From: Virgisporangium ochraceum
GTDB lineage: Bacteria > Actinomycetota > Actinomycetes > Mycobacteriales > Micromonosporaceae
Direction of reading: 5' to 3'
DNA length: 64,000 bases
NCBI RefSeq assembly: GCF_016863655.1
Contig: NZ_BOPH01000088.1
Location: forward strand, 1 to 64,000
Shown: positions 31,973 to 40,588 of the stretch, one piece after another
Layout: every line of letters starts with the position of its first letter
How positions within the stretch are numbered: the first letter of the stretch is position 1
Program-made: the position numbers and the translations under genes
The notes under the pieces: model-generated
Databases searched by the model: none
What the model saw: the letters and a program-made list of their open reading frames with translations, nothing else
What the model was told of the DNA's origin: nothing

Positions 31973-33175
31973 ATGTCTTCCCAGTTCAGGACCGGCCCGC
32001 ACCACGAGTTCTTCGAGCACCTGGACTGGTACCGCGAGGAGGACTGCGCGCGCCTGCCGCAGGAACTCGCCTGGTCCCGCCGGGAGTGCCCCGTGGTCCA
32101 CTCCGGCTACGACGGCGGTCAGTACGTCGTCACCCGCTACGACGACCTGCGGACGGTCGGCGAGCATCCGGACATCTTCAGTTCCTCGACCCCGGGCGTC
32201 CGCCACGTCCCTGTCCTGTTGCCGCCGCTGGATCTCGATCCGCCGTTGCATCGCGACTTCCGGCAGTTCCTCAACCCGTACTTCTCCCGGTCGTTCCTCC
32301 AGCGGTACGTGCCGGAGATGCGGCGCCTGGCCGATGAACTGATCGACGACGTGGTCGACGAGCGTCGGATCGAGTTCGTCAGCCAGTTCGCGATCCCGTT
32401 CACGGCCGGGTCACTGGCTCGTGTCGTGATCGACGACGACAACGAGTCACGGATGCGGCGCGCGATCGAGGCGGTCACCGCGGTGGCCACCGGCGACCAG
32501 GGCGCGTACGAGCGGGTGGCGGGCATCGCCGCGGAGATTCTGGCGGAGCGGGCGGCGGGTACGTCCGACCGGGCAGGCGTTCTGCAGTCGCTGGTCACCG
32601 CGCGGGTCGACGGTGGCCGCCTCCTCTCCAGCGCCGAACAGCTCGGCGTCGTCACCGTCCTTCTCCTCGGCGGCCTGGACACGACCCGCGGCACGATCGC
32701 CCACATCGGGCGGTATCTCGCGGAGCATCCCGGCCTCGAGCAGCGACTGCGCCGGCCCGAGTGGGTCAAGCGTGACCTGGAGGAGCTGTTGCGGCACACC
32801 TCGACGGTCTCGGTCATGGGTCGCACCGTCACCAGAGACAACGAGCTGCTGGGCCACCCGCTCAAGGCCGGCGACCGGCTGGCGGTGCATTGGCAGTCGG
32901 GCAACCGCGACGAGCTGAAGTTCGAGCATGCCGACGAGCTCCGGTTCGACCGGCGGAAGAACCCTCACATCGCTTTCGGAGTGGGGATCCACCGCTGCAT
33001 CGGCCAGCATTTCGCCCGGCTCCAGATCGAGGTTGCCGTCGACCGCCTGCTACGCCGACTGACGAACTTCTCGATCGCTCCCGGCACGACGGTCAGGGAG
33101 ACGGCCGGCGTTGTGCTCCTGGCGCCAGCGGAGCTGTTCCTGTCGTTCGAACCGGTACCGGAGCGATCGACCTGA
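31973..33175 (+). CDS. Cytochrome P450
   Basis: A 400-residue bacterial class I P450. Seen: the I-helix oxygen-activation region LLLGGLDTTRGTIAH near residues 230-245 (usual AGxDTT; here GGLDTT), the K-helix pair as ELLRHTS near 275 (ExxR), and the haem loop FGVGIHRCIGQHFAR with the axial Cys at about 342. The meander and RRKNPH segments are in place. It would need ferredoxin and reductase from elsewhere; none is in the window. Flanked by two LysR genes in the same direction and near an esterase and an alcohol dehydrogenase, it probably begins oxidation of a small hydrophobic compound. Confidence 0.93.
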   Translation: MSSQFRTGPHHEFFEHLDWYREEDCARLPQELAWSRRECPVVHSGYDGGQYVVTRYDDLRTVGEHPDIFSSSTPGVRHVPVLLPPLDLDPPLHRDFRQFLNPYFSRSFLQRYVPEMRRLADELIDDVVDERRIEFVSQFAIPFTAGSLARVVIDDDNESRMRRAIEAVTAVATGDQGAYERVAGIAAEILAERAAGTSDRAGVLQSLVTARVDGGRLLSSAEQLGVVTVLLLGGLDTTRGTIAHIGRYLAEHPGLEQRLRRPEWVKRDLEELLRHTSTVSVMGRTVTRDNELLGHPLKAGDRLAVHWQSGNRDELKFEHADELRFDRRKNPHIAFGVGIHRCIGQHFARLQIEVAVDRLLRRLTNFSIAPGTTVRETAGVVLLAPAELFLSFEPVPERST

Positions 33176-33192
33176 AGGAAGGAGCCGACGGG

Positions 33193-34137
33193 GTGTCACG
33201 GTTGAAGAGCTTCGACGCGGGTGTGCCGCGACCGTCGGCGGGCATCGCGTCGGATCTGATCCCGAAGCTGAGGCTGCTGGTCGCGATGAGCGAGCGCGGC
33301 CACCTCAGCGCCGCGGCGGAGGCGGCCGGCGTACCGCAACCGACCGCCACCCGCTGGCTCGCCGCACTCAGCCGCACCGTCGGCGTGCCTCTCACCCGCC
33401 GGGCCGGTCAGCGGGTCGAGCTGACCCGGGCCGGCGGGGTGCTGGCCGAGAGCGTCCGGGCGGCGCACTCGGCACTCGCCGTCGGGGTCGCGCGGGCCTA
33501 CGAGGCAAGCGATCCGGGGCAGGGGCAGGTGGTGTTCGGGTTCCTACGCACCCTCGGCGTCAGCCGCGCGCCGCAGATCCTCCGCACCTTCCGGGCCACC
33601 CACCCACGTGTGCGACTGACCCTGATCCAGGCCCCCCACGAACAGCTCGTCGCACACCTGCATGACGGCACCGTCGACATCGCACTCACCGTCATACGAA
33701 CCACCGACCACGACCTCCATGCGACTGAAATGTTCAAGGAACCCTTCGTCGTGGTCCTTCCCGCCGAACACCGCCTCGCTCGACACGACCATCTACGTCT
33801 CCACCAGATCCGCGATGAACCCTTCGTCGGTCTCACTCCGGGCATCGCCCTGCGCACGCGCATCGACGAGATCTGCGCGAGCGCCCGCGTCCGACCCCGC
33901 TACATCCTCGAAACCGACGAGGTCGACACCGTCCGGGGGCTCGCCACCGCGGGCGTCGGCATCGCCATCCTCCCCGCCAGACAGGGCGGCCCGCTCACCG
34001 GCTCCATCGAGATTCCCGTCGTCCCCCGCACCTACCGCCACATCGGGCTGCTCGTCTCCGTCCGTCACACCCTCGAACCCGCCGCACGACGCTTCCACCA
34101 ATGGACGACCCGACACGCCGCCAACGGCACGGGGTGA
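33193..34137 (+). CDS. LysR-family transcriptional regulator
   Basis: A 314-residue LysR-type regulator. The GTG at 33193 follows AAGGAAGGAG with about 7-bp spacing, 17 bp after the P450 stop, so it is cotranscribed with it. HTH: LRLLVAMSERGHLSAAAEAAGVPQPTATRWLAALSRTVGVPLTRR. Effector domain: VVFGFLRTLGVSRAPQILR, DIALTVIRTT, GIALRTRIDEI, TVRGLATAGVGIAILP. It is followed by the convergent esterase gene. Confidence 0.9.
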   Translation: MSRLKSFDAGVPRPSAGIASDLIPKLRLLVAMSERGHLSAAAEAAGVPQPTATRWLAALSRTVGVPLTRRAGQRVELTRAGGVLAESVRAAHSALAVGVARAYEASDPGQGQVVFGFLRTLGVSRAPQILRTFRATHPRVRLTLIQAPHEQLVAHLHDGTVDIALTVIRTTDHDLHATEMFKEPFVVVLPAEHRLARHDHLRLHQIRDEPFVGLTPGIALRTRIDEICASARVRPRYILETDEVDTVRGLATAGVGIAILPARQGGPLTGSIEIPVVPRTYRHIGLLVSVRHTLEPAARRFHQWTTRHAANGTG

Positions 34138-34161
34138 CCCGACCCGCGGATCACCGCCCGG

Positions 34162-35118
34162 CTACCGCTGCAGGGCGGCTCGGAGCGTCATGGTCGCCTG
34201 GGTGATGGCGGCCTGCGCGGCATGGGTGTTCCGGAGGGCGTCGAGCATGACGAAGTCGTGGATGATGCCGTTGTAGCGGACGGCCGTGACGGGGACGCCC
34301 GCGGTGCGCAGCCTGGCGGCGTAGGCCTCGCCCTCGTCGCGCAGGACGTCGGCTTCGGCGGTGATGACGAGGGCCGGTGGCAGGCCGGCGAGGTCGTGCG
34401 TCGTGGCGCGCAGCGGCGACGCGGTGATCTGCGCGCATTCGTTCTCGTCGGTCGTGTACTGGTCCCAGAACCAGCGCATCGCGTCCTGGCGAAGGAAGTA
34501 GCCGGTGGCGAACCGCTGGTACGAGCCGGTGTCGAAGCTGGCGTCGGTGACGGGATAGAACAGGACCTGGTGCCGGAAGGTGACGTCGCCGCGCTGCTTG
34601 GCCAGCAGCGTGAGCGCGATGCTCATGTTGCCGCCGACCGAGTCACCGGCGACGGCCATGCGGGAGCCGTCGATGCCGTGTCGCGCACCGCCGCCCCGGG
34701 CGATCCACTGTGCCGCGGCGTAGCACTGCTCGATCGCGACCGGGTAGCGGGCCTCGGGCGAGCGGGCGTACTCGGGGAAGACGACGGCCGCGTCGGCGCC
34801 CACGGCGAGCTCGCGGACGAGCCGGTCGTGGGTGTGCGCGTCGCCGAACACCCAACCGGCGCCGTGGATGTAGAGCACGACCGGCAGATCGGCGGTGGCG
34901 CCGGCCGGGCGGACCACGCGGACCATCACGCCGCCGGTCGGGCCGCCCTCGACGGTGACCCACTCCTCGTCGATGTCGGGTTTGACGATGTCGCCGGACT
35001 GGACCTCGTCGACGACCGTGCGACCCCGCTCGGGGCCCAGGTCGAACAGGAACGGCGGGTTGGCGGTGGCGGCGGCGAACGCGGCGGCCGCGGGCTCGAG
35101 CACGATCTCACTGGTCAT
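34162..35118 (-). CDS. HSL-type alpha/beta hydrolase (esterase/lipase)
   Basis: A 318-residue esterase of the hormone-sensitive-lipase family: oxyanion motif YIHGAGWVFGD near residue 84, nucleophile GDSVGGN (Ser near 160), the acid in ITAEADVLRDEG and the His in YNGIIHDFVML, so the triad is complete. The ATG at 35118 follows GAGGAG and is preferred over an upstream in-frame ATG. The gene is divergent from the zinc alcohol dehydrogenase; the 359-bp region between them carries a long nested inverted repeat. The esterase probably works with the dehydrogenase on the same substrate class (ester to alcohol to aldehyde/ketone). Confidence 0.9.
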   Translation of the reverse strand: MTSEIVLEPAAAAFAAATANPPFLFDLGPERGRTVVDEVQSGDIVKPDIDEEWVTVEGGPTGGVMVRVVRPAGATADLPVVLYIHGAGWVFGDAHTHDRLVRELAVGADAAVVFPEYARSPEARYPVAIEQCYAAAQWIARGGGARHGIDGSRMAVAGDSVGGNMSIALTLLAKQRGDVTFRHQVLFYPVTDASFDTGSYQRFATGYFLRQDAMRWFWDQYTTDENECAQITASPLRATTHDLAGLPPALVITAEADVLRDEGEAYAARLRTAGVPVTAVRYNGIIHDFVMLDALRNTHAAQAAITQATMTLRAALQR

Positions 35119-35248
35119 CGCTGACTCCTCGAAGCTGACTCCTCGAATGGCGCCGTCGGTGGGCGTGCCGGAACTGTGCGACCCCACCGGGTGAGCTGTC
35201 ATCACCACGCTCCGGCCGGTCGGCCACCGACGACCCGCGAGGCGCTCG

Positions 35249-35344
35249 CTGAGCTGCGGGTATGCGATTGTGGGCGGGTCGTGGTCAGTAGTGGCGCGCC
35301 ACTACTGGTGGCGGTGGGCGCACTATCGCATAGCTGCAGCTCAG
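35249..35344. promoter_or_regulatory. 96-bp nested inverted repeat between esterase and alcohol dehydrogenase
   Basis: The whole stretch is symmetric about 35296/35297. The core 35286-35307 is a perfect 22-bp palindrome starting CAGTAGTGGCG. After 9 unpaired bases on each side, outer arms 35249-35276 and 35317-35344 match at 23 of 28 positions, sharing CTGAGCTGC and TATGCGAT. It lies 131 bp from the esterase start and 134 bp from the dehydrogenase start, central to both promoters. Multiple dimeric operators for one regulator are the simplest reading. The rest of 35119-35477 shows nothing else recognisable. Confidence 0.7.
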
Positions 35345-35477
35345 AGCCCATCCCGCGGGCCTGCCGGTGTCCTGTCGAGCGAGGTGCGGTGATGACAACT
35401 CCCGCGGTCGGTCGCACAGTTCCGGAAAACGCCGACAACCGCTGGGAACTGGTCGTTGAACTTGAAGGAGTGCGCTC

Positions 35478-36497
35478 ATGTCCGGTCACATGCAAGCCGC
35501 TGTCATCACCAAGCCGAACGCGGCCTGGGAACTGCAGACCCGTGCCGTTCCGGAGCCCGGCGCCGGCCAGGTGCTGGTGCGGGTACGCGCGTGCGGGATC
35601 TGCGGTACCGACCTCTGGATGGCCCAGGACAAGCTGTCGTACCGCCAGTTCCCGCTCGTTCTCGGCCACGAGGGTGTGGGCGAGGTGGCCGCGGTGGGGG
35701 CCGGCGTGACCACCCGCGCGGTGGGTGACCGGGTGGGTATGCCCATGGTGCAGAAGGGCTGTGGCCGCTGCGACTTCTGCCGCGAGGAGCACCCGAAGAG
35801 CTTCGTGACCGCCGCCAACTGCGCCAGCCCGACCCTGACCGGGGTCACGGTCGACGGGGCGCACGCCGACTACATCGTCGTCGACGCCGCGGGCACGGTC
35901 CGGTTGCCCGACGGGATCTCGTACGAGGACGCGGCTCCGACGCTCTGCGCGGGCTTCACGGTGTGGGCGGCCCTGCGCCGGGCCGACCTGAAGCCGAACG
36001 CCCGGGTGACGGTCGTCGGCATCGGCGGGCTCGGCCACCTGGCGATCCAGTACGCCAAGGCGGCCGGCTGTCAGGTCACCGCGATCACCCACTCGCCCGA
36101 CAAGGGGAAGCTCGCGTTCGAGCTCGGCGCGGACGAGGTCGTGCCGAACGGTGCCGCGCTGCGGGAGGCCGGGGGAGCCGATCTCATCATGCACACGGCC
36201 AGCCACCACGGTGTCGTCAACGACGCCATGGCCGGTCTCCGGCCGTGGGGCAGGGTCGTCATGATGGGCATCGCGTTCGACGACATGTACGTGCCGGCGC
36301 TCTCGCTGGTCTCGAACAGCCACCAGATCATCGGGTCGGCGCACAACGGCTACGAGTACCTCGAGGAGGCGCTCGGGTACGTGGCGCGCGGCGAGGTGAA
36401 GCCGCGGATCGAGGTTTTCACCAAGGAGAGCGTGGCCGAGGCGTACGACCGGGTCGTGTCCGGCGACGTCCGCTTCAAGGCCGTCGTCACCTACTGA
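35478..36497 (+). CDS. Zinc-dependent alcohol dehydrogenase
   Basis: A 339-residue medium-chain dehydrogenase. Catalytic zinc ligands are visible in CGICGTDLW and GHEGVGEVAAVG; the structural zinc loop is CGRCDFCREEHPKSF with a later Cys. The NAD(P) Rossmann motif is VVGIGGLGHLAIQYAK near residue 178. The ATG at 35478 has AAGGAG upstream. Members oxidise alcohols or reduce aldehydes and ketones. Its promoter faces that of the esterase across a long inverted repeat, and it converges on a LysR gene downstream. Confidence 0.92.
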   Translation: MSGHMQAAVITKPNAAWELQTRAVPEPGAGQVLVRVRACGICGTDLWMAQDKLSYRQFPLVLGHEGVGEVAAVGAGVTTRAVGDRVGMPMVQKGCGRCDFCREEHPKSFVTAANCASPTLTGVTVDGAHADYIVVDAAGTVRLPDGISYEDAAPTLCAGFTVWAALRRADLKPNARVTVVGIGGLGHLAIQYAKAAGCQVTAITHSPDKGKLAFELGADEVVPNGAALREAGGADLIMHTASHHGVVNDAMAGLRPWGRVVMMGIAFDDMYVPALSLVSNSHQIIGSAHNGYEYLEEALGYVARGEVKPRIEVFTKESVAEAYDRVVSGDVRFKAVVTY

Positions 36498-36513
36498 CGG
36501 TTCTGTCGCGGGC

Positions 36514-37380
36514 CTACATGAGCTGGCGGACGGCCTCGTGCAGGGCGGCGACGAACGCGGCCGTGGCGGGTGGGTCCGGTGGCTCGCCGTAGGTGGCCAG
36601 GTAGACGCGCCGGCGGAAGTCGGGCAGCGGGGTGGCTTCGATTCCCGGTGCGCGGTGGGTGCGCAGCGACAGGCCGGGCTCCGTGGTGACGCCCATGCCG
36701 GCAGCGACGAGGGCCTGTTCGACGATCACGTCGTCGGTGGTGTAGACGATGCGGGGCGTGAAGCCGGCGCGCTCGCACGCCTCGACGAACTCGCGGCGGC
36801 AGTTCTCGCAGCCGGCGATCCACGGCGAGTCGCGGTGGTCCGGCAGGGTCTGGCCGGGCTCCAGGCTGAGCAGGTGCATCGGGTCGTCGAACAGGTGCGT
36901 CGTGCGGAGGTCGTCGGGGACGGCGTCGTCGTACCGGAAGACGAGGGCGGCGTCGACCCGGCCGTCGCGCAGGAGGCCGAGGGCGACCTGCGGGTGCGCG
37001 TCCACCAGATGCAGTTCGATGCCGGGATGGTCGCGGCGCAGGGTGGTCGCGGCATACGGGACCAGCGCAGCGAGCGCCGACTGGAAACCGGCGACCCGCA
37101 CCCGGCCGGTACGCAGGCCCACCATCGCGGACAGTTCCGCGGCGGCGGTGTCGACCCGTCCGACGATCTCCGCCGCCCGCCGGGCGAGGTGCTCACCCTC
37201 CGGCGTGAGCCGGATGCCGCGGCCGACGCGCTGGACGAGCCGGGCGCCGGTCTCCGCCTCGAGCCGCGCCAGGTGGTGGCTGACCGCGGGCTGGGAGTAC
37301 CTCAGGTGCCGCGCCGCGCCGGTGACCGAGCCGTGCGCGGCGACGGCCGCGAGGATGCGCAGCCGCACGATGTCCAACAT
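36514..37380 (-). CDS. LysR-family transcriptional regulator
   Basis: A 288-residue LysR-type regulator: HTH LRILAAVAAHGSVTGAARHLRYSQPAVSHHLARLEAETGARLVQR at residues 6-50, then LTPEGEHLARRA and an effector domain with VRVAGFQSALAALVPYA and GVTTEPGLSL. It is divergent from the VOC gene with a 93-bp gap that contains GGTA..TACC around TTATGGG (37391-37407), a possible T-N11-A-like LysR site. It likely controls the VOC gene and itself; control of the dehydrogenase on the other side is also possible. Confidence 0.9.
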   Translation of the reverse strand: MLDIVRLRILAAVAAHGSVTGAARHLRYSQPAVSHHLARLEAETGARLVQRVGRGIRLTPEGEHLARRAAEIVGRVDTAAAELSAMVGLRTGRVRVAGFQSALAALVPYAATTLRRDHPGIELHLVDAHPQVALGLLRDGRVDAALVFRYDDAVPDDLRTTHLFDDPMHLLSLEPGQTLPDHRDSPWIAGCENCRREFVEACERAGFTPRIVYTTDDVIVEQALVAAGMGVTTEPGLSLRTHRAPGIEATPLPDFRRRVYLATYGEPPDPPATAAFVAALHEAVRQLM

Positions 37381-37473
37381 TCATCCATGGTAGTTATGGG
37401 TTACCGCAAAAGCTGTCATTGGACGAATGGGTCGTGCCCGGTGGAGGCTGACCGCGACGGAAGGAGCACCACC

Positions 37474-37914
37474 GTGACGATCAAACGGATGGACAATGTC
37501 CTCATCGTCGTCGAGGACCTCGACGGGAGCATCGCGTTCTTCGTCGAGCTGGGCATGGAGCTGGAGGGCCGCACGACGGTCGAGGGGGAGTCGGTCGACC
37601 GGCTCATCGCGCTCGAGGGCGTCCGCGCCGACATCGCCGTCCTGCGGACCCCGGACGGTCACGGCCGCGTCGAGCTGACGACGTTCCACTCGCCGAAGGC
37701 GATCAGCCGGGAGCCGAGGTACGCGCCGACGAACGCGTTGGGCATCGGCCGGATCATGTTCGCCGTCGACGGTCTCGACGACGTGCTCGCGCGGCTGCGC
37801 GCCCGCGGCGCCGAGCTCGTCGGGGAGGTGGCCCGGTACGGGGACACCTACCGGCTCTGCTACGTCCGCGGACCGGAGGGGATCATCGTCGGCCTGGCCG
37901 AGGACGTCAGCTGA
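37474..37914 (+). CDS. VOC-family protein
   Basis: A 146-residue vicinal-oxygen-chelate protein. The GTG at 37474 follows AAGGAG with 8-bp spacing. Seen: MDNVLIVVEDLDGSIAFFVELGMELEGR, VELTTFHSPKA, GIGRIMFAVDGLDDVLARLRARGAELVGEV and a C-terminal YVRGPEGIIVGLAEDV, a two-module glyoxalase-like fold. Conserved Glu/His positions could bind metal. It is divergent from a LysR regulator and followed after 27 bp by a membrane protein gene. Confidence 0.87.
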   Translation: MTIKRMDNVLIVVEDLDGSIAFFVELGMELEGRTTVEGESVDRLIALEGVRADIAVLRTPDGHGRVELTTFHSPKAISREPRYAPTNALGIGRIMFAVDGLDDVLARLRARGAELVGEVARYGDTYRLCYVRGPEGIIVGLAEDVS

Positions 37915-37941
37915 CTTGCATCGAGACGGTTGAATGGGCGG

Positions 37942-38412
37942 ATGGACGTACACCCGCCCGCCCGCGTCGCCAGACTCGCCGCTACCCACGGTCTCGGTCG
38001 CCACGAGCTGACCCGGGCCAACGCCGACCCGTTCGACAAGGTGGTCCTGGCCCAGGTGATCGCGTCGGGCACGGCGCTCACCGCCGCCGTCTACACCTGG
38101 CCCAGCGTGCCCGACGGCCTGCGGTTCCCGTTCTTCCTCTCGACGTTCGTCGCGCTGGTGCTCGTCGCGATCGCCTTCGTCTGGCTGTCCCCGGGTCTGC
38201 GCGTCGCCTACGTCTTCCGCGACGGGCTCGTGTGGACGCGCAACGGGCGTCCCGAGGCGGCCACCTGGCCGCAGCTCCGCGGGGTGGCCCTGGCCGACGG
38301 GTGCGCCACGGTCACCACCCACGACGGCCGGCGGGTGCCGATCCGGCTGGCACGTGTCGACGGCGCCGACGCCGTCCACGACCGTCTCGCCCGGGTTCTC
38401 GCGGCCCGCTGA
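37942..38412 (+). CDS. Small two-helix membrane protein with PH-like C-terminus
   Basis: About 156 residues. Two predicted membrane helices (VLAQVIASGTALTAAVYTW; FFLSTFVALVLVAIAFVWL) are followed by a soluble beta-rich tail (VAYVFRDGLVWTRNG, ATVTTHDGRRVPIRL) that looks like a bacterial PH-type module. The start is uncertain: ATG 37942 or TTG 37930; neither has a strong ribosome site. No family was recognised. Same direction as the VOC gene, so possibly cotranscribed; it converges on the quinone-oxidoreductase-like gene. Confidence 0.7.
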   Translation: MDVHPPARVARLAATHGLGRHELTRANADPFDKVVLAQVIASGTALTAAVYTWPSVPDGLRFPFFLSTFVALVLVAIAFVWLSPGLRVAYVFRDGLVWTRNGRPEAATWPQLRGVALADGCATVTTHDGRRVPIRLARVDGADAVHDRLARVLAAR

Positions 38413-38436
38413 CCACGACGACCGTGCCGGGGGCGC

Positions 38437-39393
38437 TCACGACCCGGTGACCACCACGACCTTGCCGAGGGCGCGGCCCTCGCCGACGTGGGAGAGGGCC
38501 TCGGGGACCCGGTCGAGCGGGAACGTCCGGTCGATGTGGACGGTGAGGTCGCCCGCGACGCAGAGGTCGGCCACCGGCTGGAAGTGGGCCGGTCCCTCCT
38601 TGACCGCCAGCACGCCGAGCCGGCGGCCCGTGAGCAGACCGGCCAGCGAGCCGACCGTGAGGACGCGCAGCAGCGTCCCCACGGAACCGCCGACGCACCG
38701 GTACCGCCCGCCGCGTGCGAGGGCCCGGCGGTAGGCGAACACCGACCGGTGCGCCACGAGGTCGAGGACGAGGTCGTACGGGCCGCCGCGGGTGAAGTCC
38801 CGGCTCCGGTAGTCGATGACCGCGTCGGCACCGACCGCACGCATGAAGTCGAGCTTGCCGGCGTTGTCGACGCCGGTCACCTCGGCGCCGAGCCGCTTGG
38901 CGAGCTGGATGGCGAACGCTCCGGACCCACCGCCGGCACCGTTGATCAGCACCCGGTGCCCGGCCGCCGCTCCGGCCGTCCCCTGAAAGGCGATCACGCC
39001 CGCCTGCGGAACGGTCGACGCCTCGGCGAAGGTCAGCGCCGCCGGCTTGAGGGCCAGGACGGACTCGGGCGCGACCGCGTACTCCGCGAAGCCGCCCTTG
39101 AGCGCGAGGTTGTCGCCGTAGACCTCGTCGCCGGGCCGGAACCGGGTGACGTCCGGGCCGACCTCCTCGACCCAGCCGGCGATGTCCGAGCCGAGGGTCG
39201 GACGGGCCGGCGTGCGGAGCCCGCCGATCCGCGAGTACAGGGGAGACCCGCGCAGCGTCTCCCAGTCGCTGAGGTTCACCGACGTCGCGGCGACCTTGAC
39301 GAGCACCTGCGCACCGGTCGGCGACGGCCGGGGGACCTCCTCGACCCGCAGCACCTCGGGAGGGCCGTACCGGTCGTAGGTGACAGCCTTCAT
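38437..39393 (-). CDS. NADPH:quinone oxidoreductase-like MDR protein
   Basis: A 318-residue zinc-free medium-chain reductase: MKAVTYDRYGPPEVLRVEEVPRP start, GSDIAGWVEEVGPDVTRFRPGDEVYG, and the nucleotide loop VLINGAGGGSGAFAIQLAKRLG near residue 147. It lacks the Cys ligands of zinc dehydrogenases. GAGGAG precedes the ATG at 39393. It is the last gene of a minus-strand run that begins with a membrane protein and sigma factor gene. The usual reaction is reduction of quinones or enones with NADPH. Confidence 0.88.
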   Translation of the reverse strand: MKAVTYDRYGPPEVLRVEEVPRPSPTGAQVLVKVAATSVNLSDWETLRGSPLYSRIGGLRTPARPTLGSDIAGWVEEVGPDVTRFRPGDEVYGDNLALKGGFAEYAVAPESVLALKPAALTFAEASTVPQAGVIAFQGTAGAAAGHRVLINGAGGGSGAFAIQLAKRLGAEVTGVDNAGKLDFMRAVGADAVIDYRSRDFTRGGPYDLVLDLVAHRSVFAYRRALARGGRYRCVGGSVGTLLRVLTVGSLAGLLTGRRLGVLAVKEGPAHFQPVADLCVAGDLTVHIDRTFPLDRVPEALSHVGEGRALGKVVVVTGS

Positions 39394-39408
39394 CGGTCGG
39401 CTCCTCGC

Positions 39409-39804
39409 TCACATCCAGTGGGGCCGGGCAAGGATATCCGTGGCGACGTCGACCGGAGGTCGGTCGTTGGTCACGGTGAAGTCCTCGACCCCCGTGGACG
39501 CGGGCCCGTCCAACGCCCTCAGGTGTCGTTCGAGCTTCGCCCCGGTGTCCCGGCGGCGCAGGCGCTCCCGGACGGTGTCGACGTCGGCGGTCAACCTGAC
39601 CATGCGCACGTCACATCCGGCGAGACTCCCGGTGTACCGACGCCGTCCGTACCCGGAGATGGCCGCACCGCTGGTGGCGACGAACGCCAACGCACCCGGG
39701 CTCCGCAGGAGGTCCCGGCCACCGGCGACCGCGGCCCCGAATGTCAGGACGGCGCGGTCGAAGAGGCGTACGTCGGCCGCCCGGACCCGGTTGATGGCCA
39801 TCAT
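39409..39804 (-). pseudogene. Truncated P-loop kinase-like ATPase (C-terminal part only)
   Basis: 131 residues starting at overlapping ATG codons (39804/39801) inside the stop of the upstream gene. The sequence matches the C-terminal part of small actinomycete P-loop kinase-like proteins: FVATSGAAISGYGRRRYTG, VRMVRLTADVDTVRERLRRRDTG and a final VDVATDIL helix. The Walker A region that should precede this (about 60 residues) is absent, so phosphotransfer is unlikely. It is either a remnant or a protein now used for another role. Coupling to the upstream frame suggests it may still be translated. Confidence 0.55.
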
Positions 39805-40588
39805 CCGCCGGTCGGGCGGAAGCCGGGGGTCACGGTGATCCCCTCGGCGAGTGTCACCAGTTCTGTGTCCGGCAGCGGCGCCCGGACCCGTAGCAGGGTG
39901 CCGTCGCCCACGGGGACCCGCAGCACCGGTCCGGTCCCGGTCCGGTCGAGCCAGCCGGTCCGTCGACCGACAGGCAGGCGCGTGCCGGGCTGAGTCGGCT
40001 CGCCGTCGGCGCGGGGGGCGGCGGGGGCGCTGACGTCGCCCCATACGACCGTCCAGGCGTCGGGCGTGCGTTGCCATGCGATGCCGCGCCAGTCACCCAT
40101 GCTGGCCTTGATCACGGTCGCCGGTTGTCCGTGGACCGTGGTGTCGCCGACGGCTTCCGTGCCTTTCTCCGTGCGCGGGTCGGCCGCCTGCACGTTGACC
40201 CAGATCATCGGAACGGTGCCGGGGCCGTGGCCGGATGCGTGGTAACGCAGGCCGGAGCCGCCCGGCCAGGTCCGGACCAGTGGCTGTACGCCGGACACCT
40301 GCGGCGGAAGGTGGGTGACCCGGACCGGAACCGTCGGCGGCGGTGCTGTGTACGGTTCCAGGGCCGGCGCGCCGGCCGACCGGTCGACCGTGTCCTCCGG
40401 CATTGGGCGCAGGGCCACCGGCGTCGTGATCGCGAGAGCGAGCGCCACGCCGGTAGCCGGGAGTCCACGGCGGCGCCGGCCGATGCGCCGCGACCGGGCG
40501 TAGACGCGGGTGTCGAGTCCCACGACCCCGGGGCGCGGTGGGCGTTGTCGGTCGGGCTGCGCCGCAGCTCGTCGGTCAGGTCGGTCAT
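39801..40588 (-). pseudogene. Sigma-factor-associated membrane protein, frameshifted
   Basis: The ATG at 40588 overlaps the stop of the sigma factor gene and opens MTDLTDELRRSPTDNAHRAPG. The remainder (GLDTRVYARSRRIGRRRRG, a helix ATGVALALAITTPVAL, then an extracytoplasmic domain of about 180 residues) is in another frame. The switch lies at the run CCCCGGGG (40526-40533); one extra G would restore a single reading of about 262 residues. This could be a sequencing slip, a real mutation or programmed shifting. Layout (short cytosolic part, one helix, outer domain) fits an anti-sigma-like partner of the SigE-family factor. Confidence 0.65.

Noticed and set aside
35119..35477. Small RNA gene or riboswitch at the nested inverted repeat
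   Set aside because: The symmetry is palindromic at the DNA level with a loopless core, no terminator follows and no known riboswitch motif is seen; an operator is simpler.
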